From CALBJU01 sp965247125 (GTDB taxonomy: Bacteria > Bacteroidota > Rhodothermia > Rhodothermales > UBA10348), in contig CBDFGO010000002.1 of the NCBI GenBank assembly GCA_965247125.1, forward strand, positions 930,001 through 994,000: 64,000 bases of DNA. Direction: 5' to 3'. The stretch's first letter is position 1, and each line of letters starts with the position of its first letter. The notes under the pieces are model-generated. The model saw nothing but the letters and a program-made list of their open reading frames with translations. It searched no databases and was not told the DNA's origin. A program made the position numbers and the translations under genes. Positions 1-7,980 of this stretch are shown here, in pieces.

Positions 1-1
1 C

Positions 2-316
2 TGGCTCGACCTCAGCGCTTCCGCCGTTTCAGATTCCGAACTCGCCGTGCTGACCGAACTACCCCATATGACCCGCCTGGATCTGTCGGGTACGGCGATC
101 GATGGAGCCGGTCTCTCCTCGATCACGGATCTCGAGTTTTTGGAGTACGTCAATCTGTATGATACTCGGGTGAGCGACGCCGCTCTTGAGCACCTGGCCG
201 CTGTTCCAACATTAACGGCCGTCTACCTGTGGCAGACGGCCGTCACTCCGGAAGGCGTCCTCGAGCTTCGAAACGCAATTCCAGGAGCCAGAATAAACAC
301 CGGTGAGACCAACTAG
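2..316 (+). CDS. C-terminal part of a leucine-rich-repeat protein (5' end outside window)
   Basis: The reading frame is open from base 2, so the start lies to the left of the window. The visible 104 residues hold about four leucine-rich units of roughly 24 residues with the pattern LxxLxxLxLxxTxITDxxL (for example LTRLDLSGTAIDGAGL-like and VNLYDTRVSDAALEHL). The last unit reads VYLWQTAVTPEGVLEL, followed by a short IPGARINTG tail. That ending is common in ribonuclease-inhibitor-like repeats at the C-terminus of large secreted planctomycete-type cytochrome c or membrane proteins. The function of the full protein cannot be told from this piece. Its TAG stop shares the four bases 313-316 with the stop of the convergent gene. 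Confidence 0.75.
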   Translation, partial: WLDLSASAVSDSELAVLTELPHMTRLDLSGTAIDGAGLSSITDLEFLEYVNLYDTRVSDAALEHLAAVPTLTAVYLWQTAVTPEGVLELRNAIPGARINTGETN

Positions 317-3300
317 CTGTCCAACTTGATCACCGGAAGTCGGACATTTAGAACCATGTCCTCGAACTCCGACATCTGAAAACTGGTGATGTCGGCGAGT
401 TTCGTGGGCCACTCGTCGATCTGCTGAACCAACTCGTCGCGCACTCCGTACGCCTGGTCGGTCGGACGGAAATGACCCCGTGAGGCCACACCTCCGACGG
501 CAGCCAGTTTGTTGTTTAACCGAATCGGGAAGTTGAGTGGATCCTGACCCGACTGGTTCTTGGTCTGGTAGAGGGCTTCTTCGACCTCCTTCATGCCTTC
601 CAGCATGTGCTCCGCAAATCCGTTGATTGTATCCGCCTCTGCATGATCTTCGGGAATGCGATCCAGGACGTCTTCGATCTGCTCACGAAGGGATCGAATC
701 TGCTTGATGGCCTCGTGGGTCTCGCTCAGCTTGTCGCGTACCGCGATCTGGAAGGCGAACTTTTCCTCAAGATCTGCAAGTGAGGATTCCGATCGGGGGT
801 CCGGTGCGATTCGAAATGATACCGTGGTAGAATCGTCGCCGACTATCAGTCTCGCCTGGTATCGTCCGGGCATTGCCTGCGGACCGCGGACCGAGCCCGC
901 CCACATGATCAGTCCATCAAAGGTCTCCGCATCTTCGTATCGCATATTCCAGTTGTACTGGTTCACACCAGCGCTGGCCTCGATCTCATCGTCTGTGGAG
1001 ATTATCGTTCCATCCTCTTCGAGAATCCGTACTGTGACATCATCCTCCTGATCTTCCTTGAACCAGAACCGCAGGCGCACCGAGTTTTCTGCTCCCAGCG
1101 TCGCGACGTAGGGATTGTAGAAGGTGAAGTCCTCCTCAATATCTGAAGCGGACAGCTTGTGCAGGTGCATCAGATCCTCGAGAATCCAGAACGCACGCCC
1201 CTGTGTGGCCACGACCAGGTCGTGATCATTCCATTTCAGATCGGTCACAGGTACGATCGGGAGATTCAGTTGGAAAGATTGCCAGGAATCTCCATCATCG
1301 AAGGAAATGTACAGGCCGGATTCGCCACCGGCATACAAGAGGCCGGCCCTCTCCGGGTCAACTTCGATTGTGCGGGTGAAGTGATCATTCGGAATTCCGT
1401 CCGTTATCTTCGCCCATGTCGCACCATAATCACCTGTTTTGTACAGATAAGGGGCAAAATCATCCAATTTATACCTTGTACCTGCTACATACAGGCCACC
1501 CGGATTGCGTGGATCGACCACCATGTCATTAACCATCATCCACTCCGGGAAAATTCGCTCGGGTGGGGTGACATTCGTCCACGTCTCACCATCGTCTCGG
1601 GTAATATGGATGAGTCCGTCGTCTGAACCCGTCCAGATTACGCCTGGCTCCTCGCCTTCCGCGAGCGTGAAAATGGTCGCGTAGTATTCGACCGCAGTAT
1701 TGTCTTTTGTTATCGGTCCGCCCGAAGGTCCCAGCGTCGATGGGTCATTTCGGGTCAGATCCGGCGAGATCAACTCCCATGACTGCCCCCGATTGGTGGA
1801 CCGATGCACGTGTTGGGAGGTGGCAATCACCGCTCTTGAGTCGTGACGCGATGTGATAATGGGGAAATTCCACTGGAAACGGTATTTGAAGTCTTCCGCG
1901 CCGTGTCCCATTGGATTATCAGGCCACACATTGATCGAACGGCTCTGCCCGGTGCGGTGATTCACGATAGAAAATGAGCCGCCATACGAACCCCCATAGA
2001 CGATATCGGAATCCTCTGGATCGGTTGCGAGCCATGCGCTTTCTCCCCCAGCTGTAGACTCCCAGTCCCGCTCACTTCTACCGTTGGACGTGTGCACAAT
2101 GCGCACCGTAGAGTTGTCCTGCTGTCCCCCGTAGATCCGGTACGGAAAACTATTGTCCGTATTGACGCGGTAGAACTGAGCGGTCGGCTGATTTGCATAG
2201 GTCGACCAGTTTCCGCCACCGTCGAATGAGACTTGCCCACCCCCATCATCCCCAACGATGAGTCTGTCGGCATCTTCGGGAGCAATCCAGAAGTCATGAT
2301 GATCACCGTGCGGCGTACGGACGCGCTCGTACTCCGAACCACCGTCTTTTGAGTGCCACAGACTGACGTTCAGTACCCACACGTCGTCTTCGTCCTCCGT
2401 CCCCGCGTAGATGCGGGAGTAGTACCACGCTCGTTGCCGCAGATTCCGGTCGGTGTTGATGCGACGCCACGATTCACCGCCATCATCGCTTCGATAGACA
2501 CCGCCTTCTTCGTGTTCAATAATGGTCCACACCCGATCGGGATTCACTGGCGAGATGGTGACTCCGCTGATTCCAATGGTCCCTCCAGGGAGACCATTGT
2601 CCTGATTGGTGAGCTCATCCCACGTGTTTCCACCGTCAGTTGACTTGTATAGCCCGGAATCTTCTCCGCCGGAGGACATTTCATACGGCGAGCGATAAAA
2701 CTCCCACATCGACGCATACAGCACCCGCGCATTCGACGGGTCCATGACCAGATCCATGGCGCCGGCTTTGTCGCTCACATAGAGAATGTTCTCCCAGGTC
2801 ATCCCACCGTCAGTGGATCGAAACACGCCGCGCTCTTCGTTCGGTCCGAACAGATGCCCCATGACGGAGGCGTACACCAGATCGGGGTTGCGGGGATGGA
2901 TTCGGATTCTCGAGATGTGCCGCGAGTCCCCCAGCCCGATCGATTCCCATGTTTTTCCGGCATCCATGGACTTCCACATGCCGTAGCCGTGAGACACGTT
3001 GCCGCGGATCGTTTTCTCTCCGCCACCTACGTAGATGACGTTGTTGTCCCACTCTGAAACGGCGATGGCACCTATGGAGCCGCCGAAAAAGTCGTCCGAA
3101 AGATTCTCCCAGGACTGACCGCCGTCCCTGGTCCGCCATACTCCGCCACCTGTAGACCCCATGTAGTAGAGCAGCGGTTTTCCCGGTACTCCCGTTACAG
3201 CGGCCGACCGGCCCCCTCGATACGGCCCGACAAGGCGGTATTCAAGACCCTCGTACAGGGCAGGATCGATGGATTGTGCTTGGGTATCGACAGAAAATGA

Positions 3301-3372
3301 GAAGAGAATGCCGACGAATATCGTCAATCGAAAAAAGCGCATGAATCTGGTGGGATTGCGTGTATTAAGCAT
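313..3372 (-). CDS. Secreted VPS10/sortilin-like BNR-repeat protein
   Basis: A 1019-aa exported protein. The first 33 residues form a signal peptide (FFRLTIFVGILFSFSVDTQAQ); a second ATG at 3342 would also leave a good one. Residues 35-770 are a beta-propeller type region with many Asp-box/BNR motifs of the form S-x-D-G-G-x-T/S-W (TRDGGQSW, SMDAGKTW, STDGGMTW, STDGGNTW, SDDGGESW, TRDDGETW, SFDDGDSW). The C-terminal 200 residues hold a beta-rich domain followed by a charged helical segment. The family is annotated as sortilin/VPS10 or glycosyl-hydrolase-like and is abundant in Bacteroidota and Gemmatimonadota; its substrate is not known. A 1108-aa paralogue lies at 12540-15812. No ribosome-binding site is obvious at either start. 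I infer a periplasmic or surface location. Confidence 0.88.
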   Translation of the reverse strand: MLNTRNPTRFMRFFRLTIFVGILFSFSVDTQAQSIDPALYEGLEYRLVGPYRGGRSAAVTGVPGKPLLYYMGSTGGGVWRTRDGGQSWENLSDDFFGGSIGAIAVSEWDNNVIYVGGGEKTIRGNVSHGYGMWKSMDAGKTWESIGLGDSRHISRIRIHPRNPDLVYASVMGHLFGPNEERGVFRSTDGGMTWENILYVSDKAGAMDLVMDPSNARVLYASMWEFYRSPYEMSSGGEDSGLYKSTDGGNTWDELTNQDNGLPGGTIGISGVTISPVNPDRVWTIIEHEEGGVYRSDDGGESWRRINTDRNLRQRAWYYSRIYAGTEDEDDVWVLNVSLWHSKDGGSEYERVRTPHGDHHDFWIAPEDADRLIVGDDGGGQVSFDGGGNWSTYANQPTAQFYRVNTDNSFPYRIYGGQQDNSTVRIVHTSNGRSERDWESTAGGESAWLATDPEDSDIVYGGSYGGSFSIVNHRTGQSRSINVWPDNPMGHGAEDFKYRFQWNFPIITSRHDSRAVIATSQHVHRSTNRGQSWELISPDLTRNDPSTLGPSGGPITKDNTAVEYYATIFTLAEGEEPGVIWTGSDDGLIHITRDDGETWTNVTPPERIFPEWMMVNDMVVDPRNPGGLYVAGTRYKLDDFAPYLYKTGDYGATWAKITDGIPNDHFTRTIEVDPERAGLLYAGGESGLYISFDDGDSWQSFQLNLPIVPVTDLKWNDHDLVVATQGRAFWILEDLMHLHKLSASDIEEDFTFYNPYVATLGAENSVRLRFWFKEDQEDDVTVRILEEDGTIISTDDEIEASAGVNQYNWNMRYEDAETFDGLIMWAGSVRGPQAMPGRYQARLIVGDDSTTVSFRIAPDPRSESSLADLEEKFAFQIAVRDKLSETHEAIKQIRSLREQIEDVLDRIPEDHAEADTINGFAEHMLEGMKEVEEALYQTKNQSGQDPLNFPIRLNNKLAAVGGVASRGHFRPTDQAYGVRDELVQQIDEWPTKLADITSFQMSEFEDMVLNVRLPVIKLDS

Positions 3373-3536
3373 GAGAGGGAGGGAATCTAAACTGCGGTCA
3401 TCAAACCCGCCAATTATCTCGCCACTCCCCTGGCATGCGCGTTGTCATTACTTGACTAACTTTGATAGATTGACGATACCTGAAGGTGTAAAGCCCGCTA
3501 ATCTCTTCAAGACCAGGCAATAAAAAGAAGGATACC

Positions 3537-4187
3537 ATGTATCAGATTCCTTTGGATCGGAAAAAAATAGTGGCCCGGCTATCAATGGCGGCCGGCTTTC
3601 TGATCATCATGCATGGATTGTTGGTGACGTATAACTATCTGATCGAAGAAACACCCTGGTACCTGCTGCAACTCTTCGATATGAATGAAGAGCATAACCT
3701 GCCCACATGGTTTTCTGGATTCAATTTGCTGATCGCAACTGCATTTTTGGGAATCGTTACCCGCGATAAGCGACTGTCGGGCGATCATATGAAGGGGCGC
3801 TGGACGATTCTTTTCCTGGGCTTCTGTTTTCTCTCCATCGATGAGATTGCGGGATTGCACGAGAGTCTGAATTCAGTTATTGAGCCGTCCTGGGCGTGGG
3901 GAGGCCTGATCATTTCGGTAGTCCTGGGAGTGTATTTTATTCCTTTTCTGCGGACACTTCCGCGGACGAGCTTCCGGGACTTCGTCGTATCGGGAGCAGT
4001 TTATGTGGGCGGCGCGGTCGGGATGGAGCTTGTCGGCCAGCCATTGGACGGAGATGCACTACCCTACAACCTGTCGACCATGGTTGAAGAGGGGATGGAG
4101 ATCTTTGGAATCATTCTCTTCATCCGAGCGCTTCTGAGCTATATGTCAAATGACAAAACTGAAATTGAAGTCGAGTTCACTGTTTAA
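3537..4187 (+). CDS. Conserved hypothetical integral membrane protein
   Basis: A 216-aa protein with about six hydrophobic segments (residues 15-35, 58-76, 88-106, 120-140, 150-168 and 184-202). The motifs EEHNLPTWFSGFNLL, LSIDEIAGLHE and EEGMEIFGI carry acidic and His residues at membrane edges. I have seen this pattern in uncharacterised bacterial membrane proteins, but I do not recognise a function. An AAGGA ribosome-binding site sits about 6 bases before the ATG. The gene stands alone between a divergent VPS10-like gene and a downstream exported protein on the same strand. Confidence 0.75.
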   Translation: MYQIPLDRKKIVARLSMAAGFLIIMHGLLVTYNYLIEETPWYLLQLFDMNEEHNLPTWFSGFNLLIATAFLGIVTRDKRLSGDHMKGRWTILFLGFCFLSIDEIAGLHESLNSVIEPSWAWGGLIISVVLGVYFIPFLRTLPRTSFRDFVVSGAVYVGGAVGMELVGQPLDGDALPYNLSTMVEEGMEIFGIILFIRALLSYMSNDKTEIEVEFTV

Positions 4188-4305
4188 CCTGCGCCTCGAT
4201 TGGCGTGATTACTACCAAAAGATTATCTAGGGGCTGTAGTCTGGCTTGAGTTTTACGTATTCCACTGGTTTATTGAAGACATCACCCGCTAAATCGATTG
4301 ATTTC

Positions 4306-5430
4306 ATGAAGAGTCTCGCCCGCCCCATCATCGTATTACTCGTTCTCTTTTCGCAGAGTCAACCCGCGACTTCGCAAAATATTTCTGGCACCGTCACCGA
4401 CGCCACACTGGGAAGTGCGCTCGGAGGCGTTACCGTTTTCGTGGCGAACACTTCCATCATGACGGAGACCGACGCCTCAGGGTCATTCACGCTGGCGACT
4501 CCTCCCCAACAATCTTTTGAGGTTGTGGCTGCGGCCGAAGGATACGCCGCGACAGCACTGATGATGAGCAAGGGTCAACAGAGCTCCGTCACGCTCCTGC
4601 TAAAAAACGCTGAGCCTATGCCGCCACCGGATGGAACAACGGACATGAGCAGAAAAGATCTCATAGAATTTTTTGAGTCGACGGCCTTTTCCTGGTCGAA
4701 GTTCTCGAGCGATGTCGAAATGGTCAATCCCGAAGTACTCCAGTTGACCCATGACGCCAGCAACAACATTATTTCGGTAAATGCGTCCGGCACGTTTGAG
4801 TATGACAACCGGGCGCTTGGATACAAGATCAGGATTTATGACTTCCAGCTCGGGGGTAATCAAATCGGATACGGGTGGCGCGGCTATGCTGTTTACATTC
4901 CCTTGGAGCCAAAAAAGTCAAGAGACGAAAGGAACTGGAAGAAGAATCGAGCCACAACCTACGAAGGCTCGTTTCGGCATTTTTTGAAAGCGCTGGTCGA
5001 TGATAGAGTCAAGAAAGAGGAATGGGCGGCCTTTTTTGTAGCTGGGGTTGGTGCCGTCGACGATCATTCTCCGATCGCAGAGGCGGGATTGAGGAGTATT
5101 TACGGTGAGCCGCAGCCCATCATGTTTGATCAGAAAGATTCCGATTTAAAAAGACTTGATTGGGCGGGGTGGCTGCGGATACAGTACTACGGAACGGGCG
5201 GTGATAATCGGTGGGAGCGATACATCGATCGATTCTGGCCGGTATCGGCCATGTCTGAGGCGCTGAAAACCGGAAACGTCTCGTTCGTCAAATTACCGGA
5301 CTTTCAGGCCATGTTCGATGATACGGGCGTTTTGTCGCCTTCCGAGGCTCCCTCGACGCAGGTGATGGGTTTCTGGACCTTTTATCGGATGGCGGACATG
5401 CTGCCCAATGATTACATGCCCGACGAGTAG
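4306..5430 (+). CDS. Exported carboxypeptidase-regulatory-like domain protein
   Basis: 374 aa from the ATG at 4306. A TTG 60 bases upstream is in frame, but the ATG gives a clean signal peptide (MKSLARPIIVLLVLFSQSQ, cleavage near ATSQ-N). Residues 26-100 are a carboxypeptidase-regulatory-like Ig fold (ISGTVTDATLGSALGGVTVF and TDASGSFTL), the domain also found at the N-terminus of TonB-dependent receptors. The remaining 270 residues contain WSKFSSDVEMVNPEVL and GWRGYAVYIPLEPKK. This matches a Bacteroidota-type secreted family with no assigned role. It is not a TonB receptor, because there is no plug or barrel. A strong hairpin follows at 5459-5488. Confidence 0.78.
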   Translation: MKSLARPIIVLLVLFSQSQPATSQNISGTVTDATLGSALGGVTVFVANTSIMTETDASGSFTLATPPQQSFEVVAAAEGYAATALMMSKGQQSSVTLLLKNAEPMPPPDGTTDMSRKDLIEFFESTAFSWSKFSSDVEMVNPEVLQLTHDASNNIISVNASGTFEYDNRALGYKIRIYDFQLGGNQIGYGWRGYAVYIPLEPKKSRDERNWKKNRATTYEGSFRHFLKALVDDRVKKEEWAAFFVAGVGAVDDHSPIAEAGLRSIYGEPQPIMFDQKDSDLKRLDWAGWLRIQYYGTGGDNRWERYIDRFWPVSAMSEALKTGNVSFVKLPDFQAMFDDTGVLSPSEAPSTQVMGFWTFYRMADMLPNDYMPDE

Positions 5431-5458
5431 CAGACTCTCTGGCGCAAAGTCAGCAACA

Positions 5459-5488
5459 AGGGGCGGCCGGCAAAAGCCGGCCGCCCCT
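5459..5488. terminator. Convergent hairpin terminator
   Basis: A perfect 13-bp G+C-rich stem (AGGGGCGGCCGGC with its complement) around an AAAA loop lies between two convergent genes, the CDS ending at 5430 on plus and the one ending at 5512 on minus. There is no good T-run on either side, so termination may be weak or may act as an RNA-stability element. The position suits a shared terminator. Confidence 0.7.
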
Positions 5489-5511
5489 GATGCATTCGAT
5501 CTCATCCAGAT

Positions 5512-5862
5512 TTAACCGACGCCGATCAGTTCTACGTCAAAAACGAGAACCGCATGGGGCGGAATCGCACTGCCAGCCCCACGGGCTCCATATCCCATTT
5601 CGGATGGAATGGTCAGGCGGCGAAGACCACCGATATTCATTCCGGCGAAGCCTTTGTCCCATCCCTGAATCACCTGACCACCGCCGAGTAGGAACGAAAA
5701 GGTCTCTCCCCTATCGACAGAGCTGTCAAATTTTCCGCCCTTGTTGTCTTCGGCGGAGGGATCGTAAAGCCATCCGGTGTAGTGAACTTCGATCTTCTTG
5801 CCCGGTGTAGCCTCTGCGCCATCACCGGATACCAGGTCGTCAATAATCAGTCCGTCGCTCAT
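5512..5862 (-). CDS. FKBP-type peptidyl-prolyl cis-trans isomerase (cytosolic)
   Basis: 116 aa starting at the ATG at 5862 (MSDGLIIDDLVSGDG). It is a single FKBP domain filling the whole protein, with the standard landmarks VHYTGWLYD, KFDSSVDRGETFSFLLG, VIQGWDKGFAGMNIGGLRRL, IPSEMGYGARG and LVFDVELI. There is no signal peptide, so a cytosolic isomerase of Xaa-Pro bonds is expected. It follows a second FKBP gene by 16 bases on the same strand, so the two are probably co-transcribed as one cytosolic and one envelope isomerase. Confidence 0.93.
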   Translation of the reverse strand: MSDGLIIDDLVSGDGAEATPGKKIEVHYTGWLYDPSAEDNKGGKFDSSVDRGETFSFLLGGGQVIQGWDKGFAGMNIGGLRRLTIPSEMGYGARGAGSAIPPHAVLVFDVELIGVG

Positions 5863-5878
5863 TGTACTATTATTTAGG

Positions 5879-6343
5879 TTAACGAATTTCAACCAGTTCG
5901 ATCTCAAAAACCAGGTCAGTGTCACCAGGAATTCCGGCGCGATGTCCACCCTCACCATAAGCCAACGCTGAAGGGACCATGAGTTCGCGGGTTCCACCGA
6001 TTTTCATTCCAGGGATGCCCTGAACCCAGCCATCAATGACCGCGTTCTGGCTGATTTGAAACGGAATGGGTTGTCCGCGCTCTTCTGAACTCTGGATCAT
6101 TTCTCCCCTTCCGCCTTCAGCATCCGCATCATGAAACCAGAGGGTGTAATGCGCAACTGCGGTATCACCTTCCTTGATTTCCGCGCCTTCTCCCGCCACG
6201 ACGTCGTTAATTACCAGTTCAGTCACCCGTTGCCGTGGAGCTTCCGATGTATCGCCAGAAACGGCCGATTCTGTTTCTCCGGTAGCACAAGCGCCCAGAA
6301 ACAGGGTAAAAACAACAAAAAGTGAGGTCCAGGATCGTTTCAT
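5879..6343 (-). CDS. FKBP-type peptidyl-prolyl isomerase lipoprotein
   Basis: 154 aa from the ATG at 6343, which begins a lipoprotein signal peptide (SLFVVFTLFLGACATG, lipobox LGAC near residue 18-21). After a Ser/Thr/Glu-rich linker comes an FKBP domain (VAHYTLWFHD, MIQSSEERGQPIPFQI, VIDGWVQGIPGMKIGGTREL, VPSALAYGEGG, LVFEIELVEI). The Tyr, Asp and Trp positions of the fold are largely kept. The product should be anchored in the envelope and act on periplasmic folding. An upstream in-frame start at 6430 would destroy the signal peptide and is not preferred. Confidence 0.9.
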   Translation of the reverse strand: MKRSWTSLFVVFTLFLGACATGETESAVSGDTSEAPRQRVTELVINDVVAGEGAEIKEGDTAVAHYTLWFHDADAEGGRGEMIQSSEERGQPIPFQISQNAVIDGWVQGIPGMKIGGTRELMVPSALAYGEGGHRAGIPGDTDLVFEIELVEIR

Positions 6344-6440
6344 TCGAAAATGAGGGGTTGGTTCAGCCGGCAAAGCGCTCGTATACGTCGAACTGGAACT
6401 CAGGTTCACCGCGGCCAGGCATTGGGACATTTGGAGTCTT

Positions 6441-7190
6441 CTACAGCTCCCGTACCCAGATATTTCGAAAGCTCATCGGATCTCCGTGGTCCTGCAGCTT
6501 GATCGATCCTGGTCCATGGGCACCATACTCAGGCAGTCCGATATTGCGGGAGGGCCCAATCAGCTCGACATGATTCTGGATCAGTACGCCATTATGCAAA
6601 ACCGTCACCGCAGCCGTGCGCACGAGATCGCCGCCAGCCGAAAAAACGGGAGATCGAAAAATGATGTCGTAGGTCTGCCATTCTCCGGGTCCACGGGAAG
6701 CGTTGACCAGCGGAATATGCTGCTTATAAATCGAACCCGCCTGCCCATTTGAGTAGGTGACGTTGTCAAAAGAGTCGAGTATCTGCACCTCGTAGATCTC
6801 GTGAAAATACACCCCACTGTTTCCTCGGCCCTGCCCATCTCCTTCAACCACGACAGGAGTTCGCCACTCGATGTGCAGCTGAACATCTGAAAACTTCTGG
6901 CGCGTCCGGATGTCTCCCGTCCCGGCACCGACCGTCACCTCGCCTCCATCCACTATCCAGGCCGCATCTCCACCGCGTACAGATTCCCAGGCGTTCATAT
7001 TTTCGCTGTCAAACAGCACGATTGCGTCTGAAGGTGGAGACCCCAGGTGGCCGGATGTAACGATAGCGGGTACCGGCTCCCATTTTTCGGTCATCGAGGG
7101 CGTAAACTCTTGGGCTGCAGCGGTATAGGTCGAGGCCAACAAGAGTAGTGCTACGACTGACATTGATATCTTCAAAGAGGCGTTCTCCAT
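6441..7190 (-). CDS. Exported DUF1080 (3-keto-disaccharide hydrolase fold) protein
   Basis: 249 aa with an N-terminal signal peptide (LKISMSVVALLLLASTYTAAA, residues 6-26) followed by one concanavalin-like DUF1080 domain. Recognisable blocks are VLFDSENMNAWES, GEVTVGAGTGDIRTRQKFSD, LHIEWRTP, GRGNSGVYFHEIYEVQILDS, WQTYDIIFRSP, VTVLHNGVLIQNHVEL and IKLQDHGDPMSFRNIWVREL. The family includes 3-keto-disaccharide hydrolases acting on oxidised sugars outside the cytosol, but many members are untested, so the substrate is open. No partner oxidoreductase is adjacent; a Gfo/Idh/MocA protein lies 9 kb away. Confidence 0.88.
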   Translation of the reverse strand: MENASLKISMSVVALLLLASTYTAAAQEFTPSMTEKWEPVPAIVTSGHLGSPPSDAIVLFDSENMNAWESVRGGDAAWIVDGGEVTVGAGTGDIRTRQKFSDVQLHIEWRTPVVVEGDGQGRGNSGVYFHEIYEVQILDSFDNVTYSNGQAGSIYKQHIPLVNASRGPGEWQTYDIIFRSPVFSAGGDLVRTAAVTVLHNGVLIQNHVELIGPSRNIGLPEYGAHGPGSIKLQDHGDPMSFRNIWVREL

Positions 7191-7300
7191 GATTCTGTGT
7201 AGAGGGGAGGTTTTCTATCGATATTTACGCGCCCGGGGGTTCAAGTGCAAGAAGACAACTTTCAGCAATTCTCTGCGTCCTCAACTAAACCGAATATAAG

Positions 7301-7519
7301 ATGCGACACGCCCTCTCCATTTCAGCTCTTTGTCTCTTGGTCGCCGCCTGTGCGCCGAGCGCCAATACGAATGAAGACGACCTCGATGCCATCCGTTCAC
7401 TGATTGACTCGGTCGAAGCGGCCAACAATGACGGGGATGTCGATGCCTGGGTGGGCTCATTCGATGACCCGTTCTGGTACCTGCCTTCATTCAGCCCGGC
7501 TGTGACCGACCGCGATTAG
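7301..7519 (+). pseudogene. 5' half of a disrupted SnoaL/DUF4440-like lipoprotein gene
   Basis: 72 codons with a lipoprotein signal (ISALCLLVAACAPS, lipobox VAAC) and the start of a SnoaL/DUF4440-like fold (DDLDAIRSLIDSVEAANNDG and WVGSFDDPFWYLPSFSPAVTD). A normal member has about 150 residues. The frame stops exactly where a 28-bp sequence begins (7518) that recurs at 9681, and the missing C-terminal part of the same fold is found at 9709-9858. I infer that the gene was split by an insertion, with loss of roughly 30 central codons. Confidence 0.75.
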
Positions 7520-7545
7520 AGGTGGTCCGGGTTCTCTGGGCAGCT
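7518..7545 (+). repeat. 28-bp direct repeat, left copy
   Basis: A 28-bp sequence beginning AGAGGTGGTCCG and ending TGGGCAGCT, repeated at 9681-9708 in the same orientation with a single G/C difference. It resembles a terminal repeat of an IS3-family element (a CTGCCC-type end on the reverse strand). The copies flank the segment that splits the SnoaL-like gene. Confidence 0.8.
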
Positions 7546-7604
7546 TGAGCCGAAGTTAGGATGGAATCTTGCGATCTTATCAATCCTAAAAAAGGAGTTA
7601 GAAG

Positions 7605-7892
7605 ATGAGTCGCAAACGAAGAAACCACAGTACCGCCTTCAAGGCTAGGGTAGCACTTGCCGCGGTGAAAGGAGACCGCAAGCTATCACAGTTGGCTGAA
7701 CAGTTTCAGCTGCACCCGAATCAGATCACGAACTGGAAGAAACAGCTCGTCGAGAATGCCGAGGAAGTTTTCGGCAAAGGATCCTCGGGGCAGTCGGATC
7801 AGGAGCTCCAGCTCAAGGAGCTTCATGCCAAGATCGACGAGCTTTCGATGGAGAAGGATTTTTTGTCGAAGGCGCTCGGTCGCATCCAGTAG
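7605..7892 (+). CDS. IS3-family transposase OrfA (helix-turn-helix subunit)
   Basis: 95 aa. The N-terminal helix-turn-helix (RRNHSTAFKARVALAAVKGD and LAEQFQLHPNQITNWKKQ) is typical of the HTH_Tnp_1/OrfA family, and the C-terminal part (LQLKELHAKIDELSMEKDFL) is the leucine-zipper-like dimerisation helix. An AGGAG ribosome-binding site lies 8 bases before the ATG. In intact elements a -1 frameshift near the end of orfA joins it to the orfB integrase. Here orfB is only a stub, so OrfA alone could at most bind the element's ends. Confidence 0.93.
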   Translation: MSRKRRNHSTAFKARVALAAVKGDRKLSQLAEQFQLHPNQITNWKKQLVENAEEVFGKGSSGQSDQELQLKELHAKIDELSMEKDFLSKALGRIQ

Positions 7893-7894
7893 GT

Positions 7895-7980
7895 GAGCGC
7901 CGCCAAATGATCGACCGCAAGCATCGACTTCCCGTGACGAGACAGTGTCGTCTTTTGGATTTGAGTCGCTCTTCGTTCTT
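7895..7980 (+). pseudogene. Fragment of IS3-family transposase OrfB (N-terminus only)
   Basis: In the frame -1 to orfA, the sequence encodes ERRQMIDRKHRLPVTRQC followed by RLLDLSRSSFF, the characteristic start of IS3 OrfB proteins. The match ends at about base 7980, and no catalytic DDE core follows. The break coincides with the stop codon (7980-7982) of the minus-strand LVIVD-repeat gene. Confidence 0.85.

Larger units (their letters stand above)
7518..7980 (+). mobile_element. Truncated IS3-family insertion sequence remnant
   Basis: The segment runs from the left 28-bp repeat, through a complete orfA (7605-7892), to the first codons of orfB, which break off at about 7980. Everything after that belongs to an unrelated minus-strand gene. 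The rest of orfB, with the DDE catalytic residues, is absent, so the element cannot move itself. Sequence just before orfA (AGTTAGGATGGAATCTTGCG) is of the type often seen upstream of IS3-group orfA genes; that is from memory. Confidence 0.75.

Noticed and set aside
3452..3480. Sigma-70-like site TTGACT-N17-GATACC before the membrane-protein gene at 3537
   Set aside because: The -10 box matches the enterobacterial consensus in only three of six bases, and this lineage's promoters differ from E. coli.
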